NCBI RefSeq assembly: GCF_020010905.1
Contig: NZ_JAGJBY010000002.1
Coordinates: 4,650,001-4,714,000 of the forward strand
DNA from: Streptomyces acidiscabies
Lineage (GTDB): Bacteria > Actinomycetota > Actinomycetes > Streptomycetales > Streptomycetaceae
DNA: 64,000 nt
Reading direction: 5' to 3'
The notes under the pieces are model-generated. The model was not told the DNA's origin. It ran no database searches and worked only from the letters and a program-made list of their open reading frames with translations. Both the position numbers and the translations under genes were made by a program. Shown one piece after another: positions 34,255 through 43,090 of the stretch (positions are counted from its first letter, which is position 1; each line of letters opens with the position of its first letter).

Positions 34255-35441
34255 GCTGCCGCTCCTTCCAGGAGGGATGTCGCCTGGCGCCAGGGGGTGC
34301 GGGCGGCGATGGCCCCCTGCCAGGGGCGGGTGGTCTTGGGCGGCATGCCGACTGCCAGGACGCCGGTGAGACGGTCGTCGGTGCGGTAGACGGCGGTGAA
34401 CTTGCGTTCCTCCAGGCTGCCTTCGGCGATCCGCATCTCATCGTGGCCGCGCAGGTAGCCGTAGGCGCGGATCTTCATGTCGTACTGGTCGGACCAGAAG
34501 TAGGGGACGGGCGCGAAGGGCCGCTGGGCGCCCAGGAGGTTGCGGGCGGCGGCCATGCCCTGTTCGGCGGCGTTGGTACGGTGCTCGATACGCATCGAGG
34601 TGTCGAAGAGCGGGTTGGGCCAGCGGGCCACGTCGCCCGCGCCGTACACGCCGGGTGCGGCGGCGGAGAACTCGTCGCAGACCAGCCCGTCGTCGAGGGT
34701 GAGGCCGCTGCCGGTCAGCCACTCGGTGTTGGGCCGGGAACCGACGGCCACCAGCACCGTCTCGGCCTCGACCACGCTGCCGTCGTCGAGGCGTACTCCG
34801 CCGGGGACGACCTCGCTGACCCCGGTCCCGGTGCGCAGGTCCACGCCGTGATGGAGGTGGGCCTGGGCGAGCATGCGGCCGACGTCCTCGCCGACCGCGT
34901 GGGCCAGGGGGACGGGCGCGGGTTCCAGGAGGGTCACGTGGGTGCCCAGGCCGGCCGCCACCGCGGCGGCCTCGGCGCCGAGGAATCCGGCGCCGACCAC
35001 GGTCAGTGTGCGGCCGGGGCCGAGGCGGTCCTTCAGGGCGAGGGCGTCGTCCAGGGTGCGCAGGACGTGGGCCGGTGTGCCGGGCAGGCGCCGGGGGCGG
35101 ACTCCGGTGGCCACGATCAGTCCGTCGTACGGCACCTCCGTACCGTCGGCCAGCAGCACGGTGCCCGCTGCGACACTCGCGCCGATGGCCTCGCGGCCGT
35201 AGCGGGCGTCCAGGTCAAGGGCGTCGAGGTCGGCCTGGGTGCGCAGGGGCAGTCGGTCGGGGCTCCAGGCGCCGGAGAGGATCTCCTTCGACAGGGGCGG
35301 GCGGTCGTAGGGGGCGGCGGGTTCGTCGCCGATGAGGGTGAGGGGGCCGGTGTGGCCCTCGCGGCGGAGGGTTTCGGCGGCGGCGAGGCCGGCCGCGGAG
35401 GCGCCGACGATGACCACGCGGCTGGTCGTGGTCGCGCTCAC
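34251..35441 (-). CDS. FAD-dependent ferredoxin reductase
   Basis: 396 residues from the GTG at 35441, in a GTGA overlap with the ferredoxin stop; the longer open frame upstream has no homology. FAD motif VVIVGASAAGLAAAETLR, then PYDRPPLSKE, NAD motif VVGAGFLGAEAAAVAAGLG, and GVYGAGDVARW, all of the putidaredoxin-reductase/BphA4 type. It takes electrons from NAD(P)H to the adjacent ferredoxin. The ATGCTGCC overlap with the SDR gene shows tight coupling. Confidence 0.93.
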   Translation of the reverse strand: MSATTTSRVVIVGASAAGLAAAETLRREGHTGPLTLIGDEPAAPYDRPPLSKEILSGAWSPDRLPLRTQADLDALDLDARYGREAIGASVAAGTVLLADGTEVPYDGLIVATGVRPRRLPGTPAHVLRTLDDALALKDRLGPGRTLTVVGAGFLGAEAAAVAAGLGTHVTLLEPAPVPLAHAVGEDVGRMLAQAHLHHGVDLRTGTGVSEVVPGGVRLDDGSVVEAETVLVAVGSRPNTEWLTGSGLTLDDGLVCDEFSAAAPGVYGAGDVARWPNPLFDTSMRIEHRTNAAEQGMAAARNLLGAQRPFAPVPYFWSDQYDMKIRAYGYLRGHDEMRIAEGSLEERKFTAVYRTDDRLTGVLAVGMPPKTTRPWQGAIAARTPWRQATSLLEGAAA

Positions 35442-35635
35442 GACTCCTCCAGGCGGATGGCGGCCGCCGGGCAGACGGTGGCGGATTCGCGGACGGCGTC
35501 GTGGAGTTCGGCCGGCGGGTTGTCGTCGAGGAGGACGACCATGCCGTCCTCGTCGCGCTGGTCGAAGACGTCGGGGGCGAGCAGTACGCACTGGCCCGAC
35601 GCGACGCACTTGGGGACGTCGACTTCTACACGCAT
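35438..35635 (-). CDS. [3Fe-4S]-type ferredoxin
   Basis: 65 residues from the ATG at 35635. The cluster ligands are Cys10, Cys16 and the Cys of VCPAAAI, with SGQ in place of the usual second cysteine, as in small ferredoxins that serve streptomycete P450s. It would carry electrons from the reductase to the P450 encoded 44 bases upstream. Confidence 0.93.
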   Translation of the reverse strand: MRVEVDVPKCVASGQCVLLAPDVFDQRDEDGMVVLLDDNPPAELHDAVRESATVCPAAAIRLEES

Positions 35636-35679
35636 GATGTTTCTTCCCTGCTCTCGGTGGGGGGATCGGGTGGTCGCGG

Positions 35680-36885
35680 TCACCAGGTGACGGGCAGTTC
35701 GCGGACGCCGTAGACGGCGGTGGCCTGCTTGAAGGCGATCTCCTCCATCGGTACGGCGATCTTCAGGTCGGGAAGCCTGCGGAAGACCTCGGGCAGGACG
35801 ACCTGGAGTTCGGCGCGGGCCAGCGGCTGGCCCAGGCACTGGTGGATGCCGTAGCCGAAGGCCAGGTGCTGGCGGACGTTCGCGCGGTCCAGGTCGAAGT
35901 CGTCGGGGTTCGAGAAGAACTCCGGGTCGCGGTTGGCGATATGGACGGGAACGATCACACCCTCGCCCGCGTGGATCGTGACGCCGCCGATGGTGACGTC
36001 GTCGACGGCGGTGCGGCGCAGTCCGCCGTGCACGATGGACAGGTAGCGCAGGAGTTCCTCCACCGCGCTCGCGACCTGGTCCGGTCCGCCGAGGATGTGC
36101 GGGATCTGGTCGGGGTGGTTGAGGAGGGTGATGGTGCTCAGCGCGATCATGTTCGCCGTCGTCTCATGCCCGGCGAACAGCAGGAAGGCGCTCAGGTCGG
36201 CGGCGTCCTGGTCGGTGATGACACCCTCGTCCGCCTGTGCGGCCAGCCGGGTGACCACGTCGTCCCCGGGCGTGGCGCGCTTGGTCTGCACGAGTCCCAG
36301 CAGATACTCGGCGAGGTTGGCGAACGCCCGGGCGTTTTCCTCCCCCGTGGCGTTCAGATCGACGAGGACCTTCGACTGCTCCTGGAAGAACGGGTGCTCC
36401 TCGTAGGGCACGCCCAGAAGTTCGCAGATCACCAGGGACGGCAGCGGCAGCGCGAAGTGCTCCACGAAGTCGGCGGGACCGCTCAGCTCGGTGAGGCCGG
36501 TGAGGAGCTCGTCGGTCAGGCGGGCGATGGCCGGGCGCAACGCGTCGACGCGCTTGACCATGAACTCGCGGGTCAGGGTGCGCCGCATCGCCGCGTGGAT
36601 GGGGTCGTCGAAGTTCTGGAAGAAGCCGCGCGGGCCAGGCTGGGCGTCTTCCTGGAAGGTGGGTGCACCGGGGTGGGTCGGGTCGGTGCTGAACGCCGGG
36701 CTGCCCAGCACCGCCCGGGCGTCCTCCCAGCGGGTCACCAGCCACGGAGTCAGGCGCCCCTCCCACAGGGAGACACGCGTGACGGGCTGTTCCTCACGCA
36801 GCCGCGTATACAGCGGCGGGGGGTCCAGGGGAGCGTCCTGCGGGCGGGTGAGCGTGAACGCGGGGACGGTCGGCAATGAGGTCAT
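35680..36885 (-). CDS. Cytochrome P450
   Basis: 401 residues, full length for a soluble bacterial P450. Oxygen-binding helix AGHETT (238-243), the ExxR motif in EELLR (276-280), and heme ligand Cys350 in FGYGIHQCLG. The overall look is CYP105-like. Together with the ferredoxin, reductase and SDR it makes a self-contained hydroxylation and oxidation pathway. Substrate unknown; the presence of a divergent TetR regulator and no biosynthetic core enzymes argues for catabolism or detoxification rather than antibiotic tailoring. Confidence 0.95.
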   Translation of the reverse strand: MTSLPTVPAFTLTRPQDAPLDPPPLYTRLREEQPVTRVSLWEGRLTPWLVTRWEDARAVLGSPAFSTDPTHPGAPTFQEDAQPGPRGFFQNFDDPIHAAMRRTLTREFMVKRVDALRPAIARLTDELLTGLTELSGPADFVEHFALPLPSLVICELLGVPYEEHPFFQEQSKVLVDLNATGEENARAFANLAEYLLGLVQTKRATPGDDVVTRLAAQADEGVITDQDAADLSAFLLFAGHETTANMIALSTITLLNHPDQIPHILGGPDQVASAVEELLRYLSIVHGGLRRTAVDDVTIGGVTIHAGEGVIVPVHIANRDPEFFSNPDDFDLDRANVRQHLAFGYGIHQCLGQPLARAELQVVLPEVFRRLPDLKIAVPMEEIAFKQATAVYGVRELPVTW

Positions 36886-36907
36886 GACTGTTCCTTTCCA
36901 CCATCGG

Positions 36908-36949
36908 TTAACGCTGTTAGTCGAAGCATTGTTAGACTAACAGTGTTAA
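36908..36949. promoter_or_regulatory. TetR operator in the P450/TetR divergent promoter
   Basis: TTAACGCTGTTAGTC at 36908-36922 is repeated inverted, with one mismatch, at 36935-36949. The central part contains the perfect 11-bp palindrome GTTAG-A-CTAAC (36931-36941). It lies 23 bases before the P450 start and about 100 bases before the TetR start, the classical place for a repressor acting on both promoters. The AT-rich sequence contrasts sharply with its surroundings. Confidence 0.8.
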
Positions 36950-37052
36950 TCGAGGAATCGTCAAGCCCCGACGCCGGACCTGACGAAGCGCCGACCGTTG
37001 AAGGCGGGGCGCACAAGGGTCGGTAGGCTGCTGCGGTTAGCGAGGAGGAGTC

Positions 37053-37706
37053 ATGACGTTGCAGGTCAAGCGGGTGCCCAATGTGCGGGGCGAGGGCGAG
37101 CGGCTGCGGCAGGAGATCCTCGACGCGGCGACCCGCATCCTGGAGGAGACGGGGCGCGAGGACGCGCTCTCCCTGCGCGGGGTCGCCCGCGAGGTCGGCA
37201 TTTCCGCGCCCAGCGTCTACCGGCACTTCAAGAACAAGGCCGACCTGGTCTCCACCGTCCTCGACGCCACCTACCGCACACTGACCGTCGCGATGAGCGA
37301 GGCCGGCGAGTCGGCCGCCGCCGCAGGCGCGGACCCGTGGGCGCGCGTGCGGGCCACCGTCACGGCCTACCGCAGGTTCGCCATCGTCAAGCCCCGCCGC
37401 TACCGACTGATGTTCAGCCTGGAATACGAGCCCGAGCGCTACCCCTCCGCCGACCACCCCATCGGCACCGTGCTCCAGGCGTGGACCGATACGACCGACG
37501 CCTACCTCACCGAAGCAGCCCCGGGCCGTCGGGCGGAGGCGCAGGACTTGGGCATCCACCTGTGGACCGCCCTGCACGGCCAGCTCGTCCTGTGGCGCAC
37601 CCTGCCGAGCCCCGTCGCCGGCAGCGAAGACGTCCTGATCGAGCTGGAGGAGTCCCTGCTGCGACGCCTGCTCCCGACACCGGAGGCTCCGAGCCCCACC
37701 GAGTGA
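37053..37706 (+). CDS. TetR/AcrR-family regulator
   Basis: 217 residues, start ATG at 37053 with GAGGAG upstream. The HTH is ALSLRGVAREVGISAPSVYRHFKNKADLV (about 36-64), followed by a helical ligand domain of the TetR_C WHG type (VRATVTAYRRFAIVKPRRYRLMF). It diverges from the P450 gene across the 36908-36949 inverted repeat and is the probable substrate-sensing repressor of that operon. Confidence 0.92.
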   Translation: MTLQVKRVPNVRGEGERLRQEILDAATRILEETGREDALSLRGVAREVGISAPSVYRHFKNKADLVSTVLDATYRTLTVAMSEAGESAAAAGADPWARVRATVTAYRRFAIVKPRRYRLMFSLEYEPERYPSADHPIGTVLQAWTDTTDAYLTEAAPGRRAEAQDLGIHLWTALHGQLVLWRTLPSPVAGSEDVLIELEESLLRRLLPTPEAPSPTE

Positions 37707-38062
37707 CAGGCCAGGAAGGCTTCCCGCTCCCGGAAGGCATACGGAAGCGCCCGATCACTCGTTGACCGTGTCCGGTTCGGCGGCCTCTGGGCGCAGGACG
37801 CGGCCCGCAAGGCCGCGGGCATCGTCGGCGCCAGGGTGCTGGAGGACGCCAAGCCGTCCATCGCCGGTTCCGTGGTCCGTTGCGCCGAGACGCACCCCTC
37901 CGACGATGCCGAGCCGGCCGAGGTCATCGGCCTGGTCCACGGCGAGGCCACGTCCACCGCCGCCTGATCGATGTACGCATGATCGAGGGCCGAAGCCGCA
38001 TGGGCTCCGGCCCTTCTTCCGGTTCCCGGCCTCAGCTCGCTCGCTCTTTCCGTTCCCCGGTC
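37707..38062. other. No intact gene; short unrecognised coding remnant
   Basis: The plus strand carries an open stretch without a start (about 37763-37968, VRFGGLWAQDAARKAAGIVG, ending TSTAA stop) with amino-acid composition of real protein, but I could not name it. The rest shows no gene. Confidence 0.35.
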
Positions 38063-38233
38063 TCAGCCCAGCTCGGCCGCGCGCCGCACCGCCGTGGCCG
38101 CGAACTGCTCGATCCAGGCCGTCTGCTCACCCGTGCGCGGACCCAGCATCACCGTCTCGATGCCGAACTTGGCGTAGCCCTCGATGTCCCGGACGAACGC
38201 CTCGACGACGTTCTCGGCCGGAGCGTCGCCCAT
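38063..38233 (-). pseudogene. C-terminal fragment of an LLM-class (luciferase-like, F420-type) oxidoreductase
   Basis: About 56 codons ending in FVRDIEGYAKFGIETVMLGP, a sequence typical of the C-terminus of luciferase-like monooxygenases. The bulk of the gene is missing. It may represent an earlier member of the catabolic cluster destroyed by insertion. Confidence 0.55.
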
Positions 38234-38823
38234 GCAGATCGGAGTCGAACATCTCCGGCACGTGCTCGGCCGAGGCTCCGGCCGACGCCTCGTGCCACCA
38301 CAGGACCGGGCCGCGTAAGACCGCTCCCAGCCCTCGACCACTCTGTTGCTCGGCAGACTGTTGCCTCGCCCGCGAGACAGAGGCTGGGGCCATCAGCTTG
38401 CTCACTGCGCCGTGGCGCGGTCGTCCATGGACAGGAAGGAACTCGCCACAAGACCAGGCTCGGCGGATTCCTGCGCGACGCGAGTAGTACGCCTTCGATT
38501 CCCGCGCCGGCCGGATCACCGAAGTCCGCGACTGCTACACCTTCACGCCGCTCCGCGCCGACGGCCGGTCCCAGGTCGAGCTCGAGAACTTCGACTGCGG
38601 CGCCTGCCGGGGCTACCGCCCGTCCTGCCCCGTGCATCGCCCGCATGCGGACGCCGAGTACGCCAGGAGCAGTGGTGCACAGGCCACCGACTGCGCAGGT
38701 GACTCGCCGACAAAGCAGGCCGCTGCGGGAGCCGGCACCCGCGGTCGGCCGTTCTCGGGCCGAGGCCGCACACCTGATGTCAGTGTGCGGTCCCTTGATG
38801 GTTGGCTCGCCGGAAGGACGGAC
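38234..38823. other. No intact gene; possible decayed coding sequence
   Basis: On the plus strand, after an in-frame TAG at 38485-38487, the frame YAFDSRAGRITEVRDCYTF to CGACRGYRPSCPVHR (to about 38640) looks protein-like with a cysteine cluster. It has no start and no clear family, so it is reported only as a probable remnant. Confidence 0.3.
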
Positions 38824-39318
38824 TCAGCCGGCCAGTGCGTGGAAGCCGCGTTGGAAGTAGACGGTCGCCGGGTCCTGTCCGAGTCGGACGTCGTGCACGC
38901 GTCCCACCAGGATGGTGTGGTCGCCGGAGGCGTGACGGTCGTATGCGGAGACGTGCAGGCGCACCGACGCGTCGGGCAGGTAGGGCACGCCCTCGGGGTC
39001 GAGGCGGAACTCGTCGCCGGCGAACTTGTCCGCGCCCCGGGTCGCGAACCGGCGGGCGAGCGGTTGGTGGCCGTCGTTGAGGATGTTGACGGTCCAGTGC
39101 GTGGAGCGCTCGAACACCGGGTGGCACTCGGCGGTCCGGGACAGGCACACCAGGACGAGCGGCGGTTCGGCCGAGACCGAGGAGAAGGCGCTCGCGGTGA
39201 ACCCCCAGGGGCGTCCGTCCTCATCCACCGTGGTCACGATGGTGACGCCGCTGGGAAATGAGGCCATGGCCTCCCGGAAGCGTCCGGCGAGTTCGAGGTC
39301 GTAGTCGGGTGAGGTCAC
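38824..39318 (-). CDS. Flavin reductase (small component of a two-component monooxygenase)
   Basis: 164 residues from the GTG at 39318 (AGAGAGAC upstream). Split-barrel flavin reductase fold: FREAMASFPSGVTIVTTVDEDGRPWGFTASAF, then SAEPPLVLVCLSRTAECHPVF and GDHTILVGRVHDV. It would reduce free FMN/FAD with NAD(P)H. It lies 55 bases after the acyl-CoA-dehydrogenase-like oxygenase on the same strand, which requires reduced flavin, so the two make one enzyme system. Confidence 0.92.
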   Translation of the reverse strand: MTSPDYDLELAGRFREAMASFPSGVTIVTTVDEDGRPWGFTASAFSSVSAEPPLVLVCLSRTAECHPVFERSTHWTVNILNDGHQPLARRFATRGADKFAGDEFRLDPEGVPYLPDASVRLHVSAYDRHASGDHTILVGRVHDVRLGQDPATVYFQRGFHALAG

Positions 39319-39373
39319 GGGAGTCTCTCTTCTCGTACCGCGCCGGGCGAGACGGCCATCGCCGGCGAGCTGG

Positions 39374-40576
39374 TCAGACACGGACGTAGACCTCCATGCC
39401 GGGTACTTCTCCGGCCAGGTGGTAGCCGCCGACGAAGTACTGCGCCGCATCGATCTTGGGGTCGTGCTGGGAGAAGGTGCGGATGTTGCGCCAGAAACGG
39501 TCGATGTTGTACTTGGCGGCGGTGCTGCGGGTCCCGGTGAGGTCGACGATCCCGGACGCGACCTCGACGGCGATGCTGGTCGCGGCGGCCTTGGCGGAGA
39601 GCGCGTCGATCATGAGCTGGGCGATCTCGGTCTTGTCGTCGGCGTTCTCCACGGCGCGGACGAGTTCCATCAGCAGGGCTCGGGCCGCGTCCAGCTTGAT
39701 GCGGAACTCCCCGATGCGCCGGCGGACGAACGGGTCGGTCTGGACCGAGTCGTAGATCTTCACGGTGGGAGTGGTGGAGGCCCTGACGTAGTCGATCGCC
39801 GCGTCCAGCGCCCCGTAGGCGGGGCCGAGAACGATGATCGCCTGGCCGGCCTGTGCCATGGGGAACAGCAGGGGGTCGCGCGTGGCCTGGACGGTGTACC
39901 AGCCGTCGGGGACGAAGACGTCGTCGTAGGTGATGCGCTGGCTCTGGGTGCCGCGCATGCCCATGACGTCCCAGTCGCCGTGAAGGCGCACGGCCGGGGC
40001 GTCGAGCGGGATCAGGGCGGTGACCAGGGATGTCGATCCTTCCAGTTGGGCGGAGACGCTGGCGTAGGTCTCGGCCGCGCTGCCGCTGTTGCTGTTGAAG
40101 GACTTGGTGCCGTTGACCAGTACGCCGCCGTCGACCTTGCGTACGCTGGTCGGGCCGGTGGTGACGCCGGTCTCGGAGGCGGACGCGACGAACCGGAACC
40201 TGCGGCCGGCGGCGATGTCCTCTCCCACCTGACGTTTGGTCGCCTCGGGAAGATCGCTGCTGAAGAGCTCGGCCAGGACGACGGAGCCGACGACGGTGTT
40301 GAGCAGGACGGCGGCGTCTCCTCGGCCGATGGACAGATAGATCTCGTACAGGGCTTCCAGTCCGAACGCGACGCTGCCGTCGCTGTACCCGCCGTATGCG
40401 GCCGGGACCTGCAGACGCCAGAAGCCGGCTTCGTTGAGCAGCTTCATCGCCTCCGTCGGGTCCTCACTCAGCCTGTCCGAGCGGTTGCCGATTTCAGCCA
40501 GCCGGGGAACGAGTTCCGCAGCTTTGTCAACAAGCTCCCGAATTTCACTGTCCATGATTTTCGACTTCTGCCCCAT
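39374..40576 (-). CDS. Acyl-CoA-dehydrogenase-fold flavin monooxygenase
   Basis: 400 residues from the ATG at 40576 (GAGGAGAA upstream). The fold follows acyl-CoA dehydrogenases (GFWRLQVPAAYGGYSDG, then FVASASETGVTTGP and WDVMGMRGTQSQ), but its partnership with a flavin reductase and the group-D character point to a two-component monooxygenase such as DszC/SfnB-like enzymes rather than a beta-oxidation enzyme. Substrate unknown. It diverges from a LysR gene across nested inverted repeats that include its own -35 region. Confidence 0.85.
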   Translation of the reverse strand: MGQKSKIMDSEIRELVDKAAELVPRLAEIGNRSDRLSEDPTEAMKLLNEAGFWRLQVPAAYGGYSDGSVAFGLEALYEIYLSIGRGDAAVLLNTVVGSVVLAELFSSDLPEATKRQVGEDIAAGRRFRFVASASETGVTTGPTSVRKVDGGVLVNGTKSFNSNSGSAAETYASVSAQLEGSTSLVTALIPLDAPAVRLHGDWDVMGMRGTQSQRITYDDVFVPDGWYTVQATRDPLLFPMAQAGQAIIVLGPAYGALDAAIDYVRASTTPTVKIYDSVQTDPFVRRRIGEFRIKLDAARALLMELVRAVENADDKTEIAQLMIDALSAKAAATSIAVEVASGIVDLTGTRSTAAKYNIDRFWRNIRTFSQHDPKIDAAQYFVGGYHLAGEVPGMEVYVRV

Positions 40577-40654
40577 GGCTTTCTCCTCAGAACGGCGGCA
40601 CCGGGAAATTCCTCGTGTTGACCGCGCCATGAGCATCACGGTATGAGTGACTAT

Positions 40655-40705
40655 CCATAGAAGCAAATAGATCATTTGCTTGCATGCTATAGAATGCTTC
40701 TATGG
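40655..40705. promoter_or_regulatory. Nested inverted repeats in the LysR/monooxygenase divergent promoter
   Basis: The outer repeat is CCATAGAAGCA at 40655-40665 with its exact complement at 40695-40705. The inner repeat is AAGCAAA at 40661-40667 with TTTGCTT at 40675-40681. They lie 79-129 bases before the monooxygenase start and 20-70 bases before the LysR start. LysR regulators typically use one recognition and one activation site of this kind. Confidence 0.75.
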
Positions 40706-40724
40706 GTCACGCGAGGAGAAACCG

Positions 40725-41645
40725 ATGAACCTGCGCCAGTACGAGTACGCCTTGGTCATGGCCGAAGAGGGCTCTGTCACTGCGGCCGCCGCCCGGCTCG
40801 GTGTCGCCCAGCCCACGGTCTCCCATCAGGTCGCGGTGCTGGAGAAGGATCTCGGCGTCCGCATCTTCACCCGGATCCCGCGTGGAGTCGCGGTGACCGT
40901 CGCCGGGCGGGCCTTCCTCAAAGAGGCCGAGATCGCCGTGAGCGCCGCCCGCCGGGCCCGCGCTGCGGCACGTGCCAGCGGAGGCGATCTGACGGGCGAG
41001 CTCCTCGTGGTCGCCTCCACCGGCCTGGCGACCAACCAGCTTGCCGCCGCCCTGGGAGAACTGCGGCGCATCCATCCGCGCCTTCATGTGACTCTCGTGG
41101 AAGAACCCACGCCGGTGGAGATGGAGCACCTCGACCACTTGGGTACGGTCGATCTGGTGCTGTACCACCACCTCGCACCCGAGTGCGGCTACGACGTCCA
41201 CGAACTGGGCGAGGAGCCGTATGCCGTGATCCTTCCTCCCCAACACCCCCTGCACCGGGCCGACTCCGTACGACTGGAGGACCTGGCCGGCGAGGGCTGG
41301 GTGCGGTTCACGCGTGGCGGCCTCCTGGACGAACAGATCGGCCAGGTTCTCAGGCGCGTCGGGCTCACTCCCTCGACCGTGGCACGCGCCTCTCAGATCG
41401 CCACGGCGGTACAACTGGTCGCGCATGGCCTGGGTGTGACCATGGTCCCCGCCTCCACCGTCCCGACCCCCTGTACCCAGCTGGCCAGGCCGCTGGCCCC
41501 CGCCCTCTCCGAACGGGTCCTGGTCGGCGTGCGTCACGACCCGGGGCCAGCCGAAACCGCCCTGCTGAACCTCCTTCGCCAACAGGACTGGTCAACGCCC
41601 GCTGCCTTCAGCAGCGCGCGGGCCCTTGCCGCCTCCTCGGTGTGA
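40725..41645 (+). CDS. LysR-family transcriptional regulator
   Basis: 306 residues, start ATG at 40725 with GAGGAGAA upstream. The N-terminal HTH is LRQYEYALVMAEEGSVTAAAARLGVAQPTVSHQ, followed by a periplasmic-binding-like sensor domain (LLVVASTGLATNQLAAALGEL onward). It most likely activates the divergent monooxygenase-flavin reductase pair in response to substrate. A hairpin terminator follows at 41725. Confidence 0.93.
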   Translation: MNLRQYEYALVMAEEGSVTAAAARLGVAQPTVSHQVAVLEKDLGVRIFTRIPRGVAVTVAGRAFLKEAEIAVSAARRARAAARASGGDLTGELLVVASTGLATNQLAAALGELRRIHPRLHVTLVEEPTPVEMEHLDHLGTVDLVLYHHLAPECGYDVHELGEEPYAVILPPQHPLHRADSVRLEDLAGEGWVRFTRGGLLDEQIGQVLRRVGLTPSTVARASQIATAVQLVAHGLGVTMVPASTVPTPCTQLARPLAPALSERVLVGVRHDPGPAETALLNLLRQQDWSTPAAFSSARALAASSV

Positions 41646-41724
41646 CGCCGACCGGGCTTCCGTGCGCCGCTGAGGAATATCGAGTGTCTTGTCGTCACGG
41701 GTGGCCAGCCCCCGCCATTCGTCG

Positions 41725-41757
41725 GGTAGCCGGGTCATGTTGCCATGACCCGCTACC
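41725..41757 (+). terminator. Terminator hairpin after the LysR gene
   Basis: Arms 41725-41739 and 41744-41757 pair over about 14 bases with one bulged C, around a TTGC loop, 80 bases past the LysR stop. Plausible transcription end. Confidence 0.6.
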
Positions 41758-41972
41758 TTGGAACCGTGCGAGCGACTTGTCATCGCACACGGCTCGGGCA
41801 AGCCTCACGGGCTCGCAGGAATTGCTGAAACACGCTCGGCCGTTTCTGCCTCCTCGCATGACTACTGCTTGTTTGAGCAGTGCCTTGCGAATCACAGTGA
41901 ACCACTTTCCCCATTCTTCAGGGGTCTGTGGTTCCCGATCGGCGTACAGCAGGCGACCGCTGCACTCTGGAC

Positions 41973-42160
41973 AGTCCCTTCAGTTGGGAGATCCGGACAC
42001 TGCTGTAGATCGGCGCCGTCCACGACGACGGTGAGACGTCCGTGGCGATGGAGGTCTTCCCCTTGTCCCAGCAGTCGGTCTCATCTGTCTCGGAGGCCAC
42101 GTAGCTTGCCTGGCATTGCGCGATCTACAGCAGTGGGAGCCACCACCAACTGAAGGGACT
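41973..42160. repeat. 188-bp MITE-like element with 40-bp inverted ends
   Basis: The first 40 bases (41973-42012) and the last 40 (42121-42160) are inverted copies that match over the outer 15 bases (AGTCCCTTCAGTTGG) and the inner 14 bases (CTGCTGTAGATCG plus one), with a variable middle. The ~108 bases between contain no complete gene. It looks like an IS reduced to its two ends. The flanking 41758-41972 shows no gene. No other copy of these ends was seen in the window. Confidence 0.65.
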
Positions 42161-42249
42161 CTGCAGCACAGGGACGGAGGCGTACCGGCTCGGCCTGGCC
42201 GCGGGGAAGGGGCTCCCGTGGCGCCTTGGGACAACGCGCGTCCCGACGG

Positions 42250-42942
42250 TCAGGCGCCGCAGGCCCCGTTTCCGCCGAGGCTGATCATGGCGCGGTACAG
42301 CTGTTCCTCGGTGAGCGGCGGCGCCGGCAGCGGGTGGGCGCGGTCGGATCGGAAGCCGTCGAGCAGAAGGTAGAGGTGGCGGCGCCAGGCGTCCGGGGCG
42401 ATGGCGTGGGTGGCCTCGGTGACGCGGCTGTGCGACCAGATGACGAAGGCAAGGTCCTCGGGGGTGAGGTCGGGGCGCAGGCTGCCCTGCTCCTGCGCAC
42501 GCTCGACGATGTGTACGCCGAGTTCGCGGATGCGGGTCTGGGCACCTGCCAGGCAGGCGCTCTCCGGCAGCCGTATGGAGGCCAGGTCGTTGAAGCCCCG
42601 GTCCTGTGACTGGAGTTCGCACATGGTCTCCAGGAAGTGGCACAGCCCCGCCCAGGCGTCATCCATGGTGACGGCCTTCTCGGCGGCCTCCCGCCAGACG
42701 GCCAGCTTCCCGGCGAAGGTTGCCTGCACCAGGTCCAGCCGGGTGGGGAAGTGCCGGTACAGCGTGCCGATGGCCACCCCGGCCCGCTTGGCCACCTGCT
42801 CCAGGGGTGCCTCCAGGCCCTGCTCGGCGAAGCAGGAGCGGGCCGCGGTGAGCAGGGCCTCGCGATTGCGCTGCGCGTCGCGCCGCAGGGGGCGGACAGG
42901 GGCCGGGTTCCCGGCGGAGGCGGACGGAGGGTCGATGGCCAT
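42250..42942 (-). CDS. TetR/AcrR-family regulator
   Basis: 230 residues. HTH region APLEQVAKRAGVAIGTLYRHFPTRLDLV near residues 45-72; the C-terminal domain has RLPESACLAGAQTRIRELGV. It diverges from the SDR-F420-type reductase pair and probably represses it through the inverted repeat at 42970-43006. Confidence 0.92.
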   Translation of the reverse strand: MAIDPPSASAGNPAPVRPLRRDAQRNREALLTAARSCFAEQGLEAPLEQVAKRAGVAIGTLYRHFPTRLDLVQATFAGKLAVWREAAEKAVTMDDAWAGLCHFLETMCELQSQDRGFNDLASIRLPESACLAGAQTRIRELGVHIVERAQEQGSLRPDLTPEDLAFVIWSHSRVTEATHAIAPDAWRRHLYLLLDGFRSDRAHPLPAPPLTEEQLYRAMISLGGNGACGA

Positions 42943-42969
42943 GTCACTCAGCCTACCAACCGGAGGGGT

Positions 42970-43006
42970 GCCTCATATTCTCTGCTACGATCCAAGAACA
43001 TGAGGC
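42970..43006. promoter_or_regulatory. Probable TetR operator
   Basis: GCCTCAT (42970-42976) and ATGAGGC (43000-43006) form exact 7-base inverted arms around 23 bases in the 148-bp divergent gap, 27 bases before the TetR start and 84 bases before the SDR start. Confidence 0.55.
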
Positions 43007-43090
43007 TGCCCTCGACTTTCGGTCCTGACCGCTGACGTGGCGGGAAGTGCCCTCATCCGTCCAGCCCGTCCGACCACAGGAGCATCACCC

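Noticed and set aside
33487..40576. Secondary-metabolite biosynthetic cluster
   Set aside because: A P450 and flavin monooxygenase are present, but no polyketide, peptide, terpene or other core synthase; catabolic arrangement fits better.
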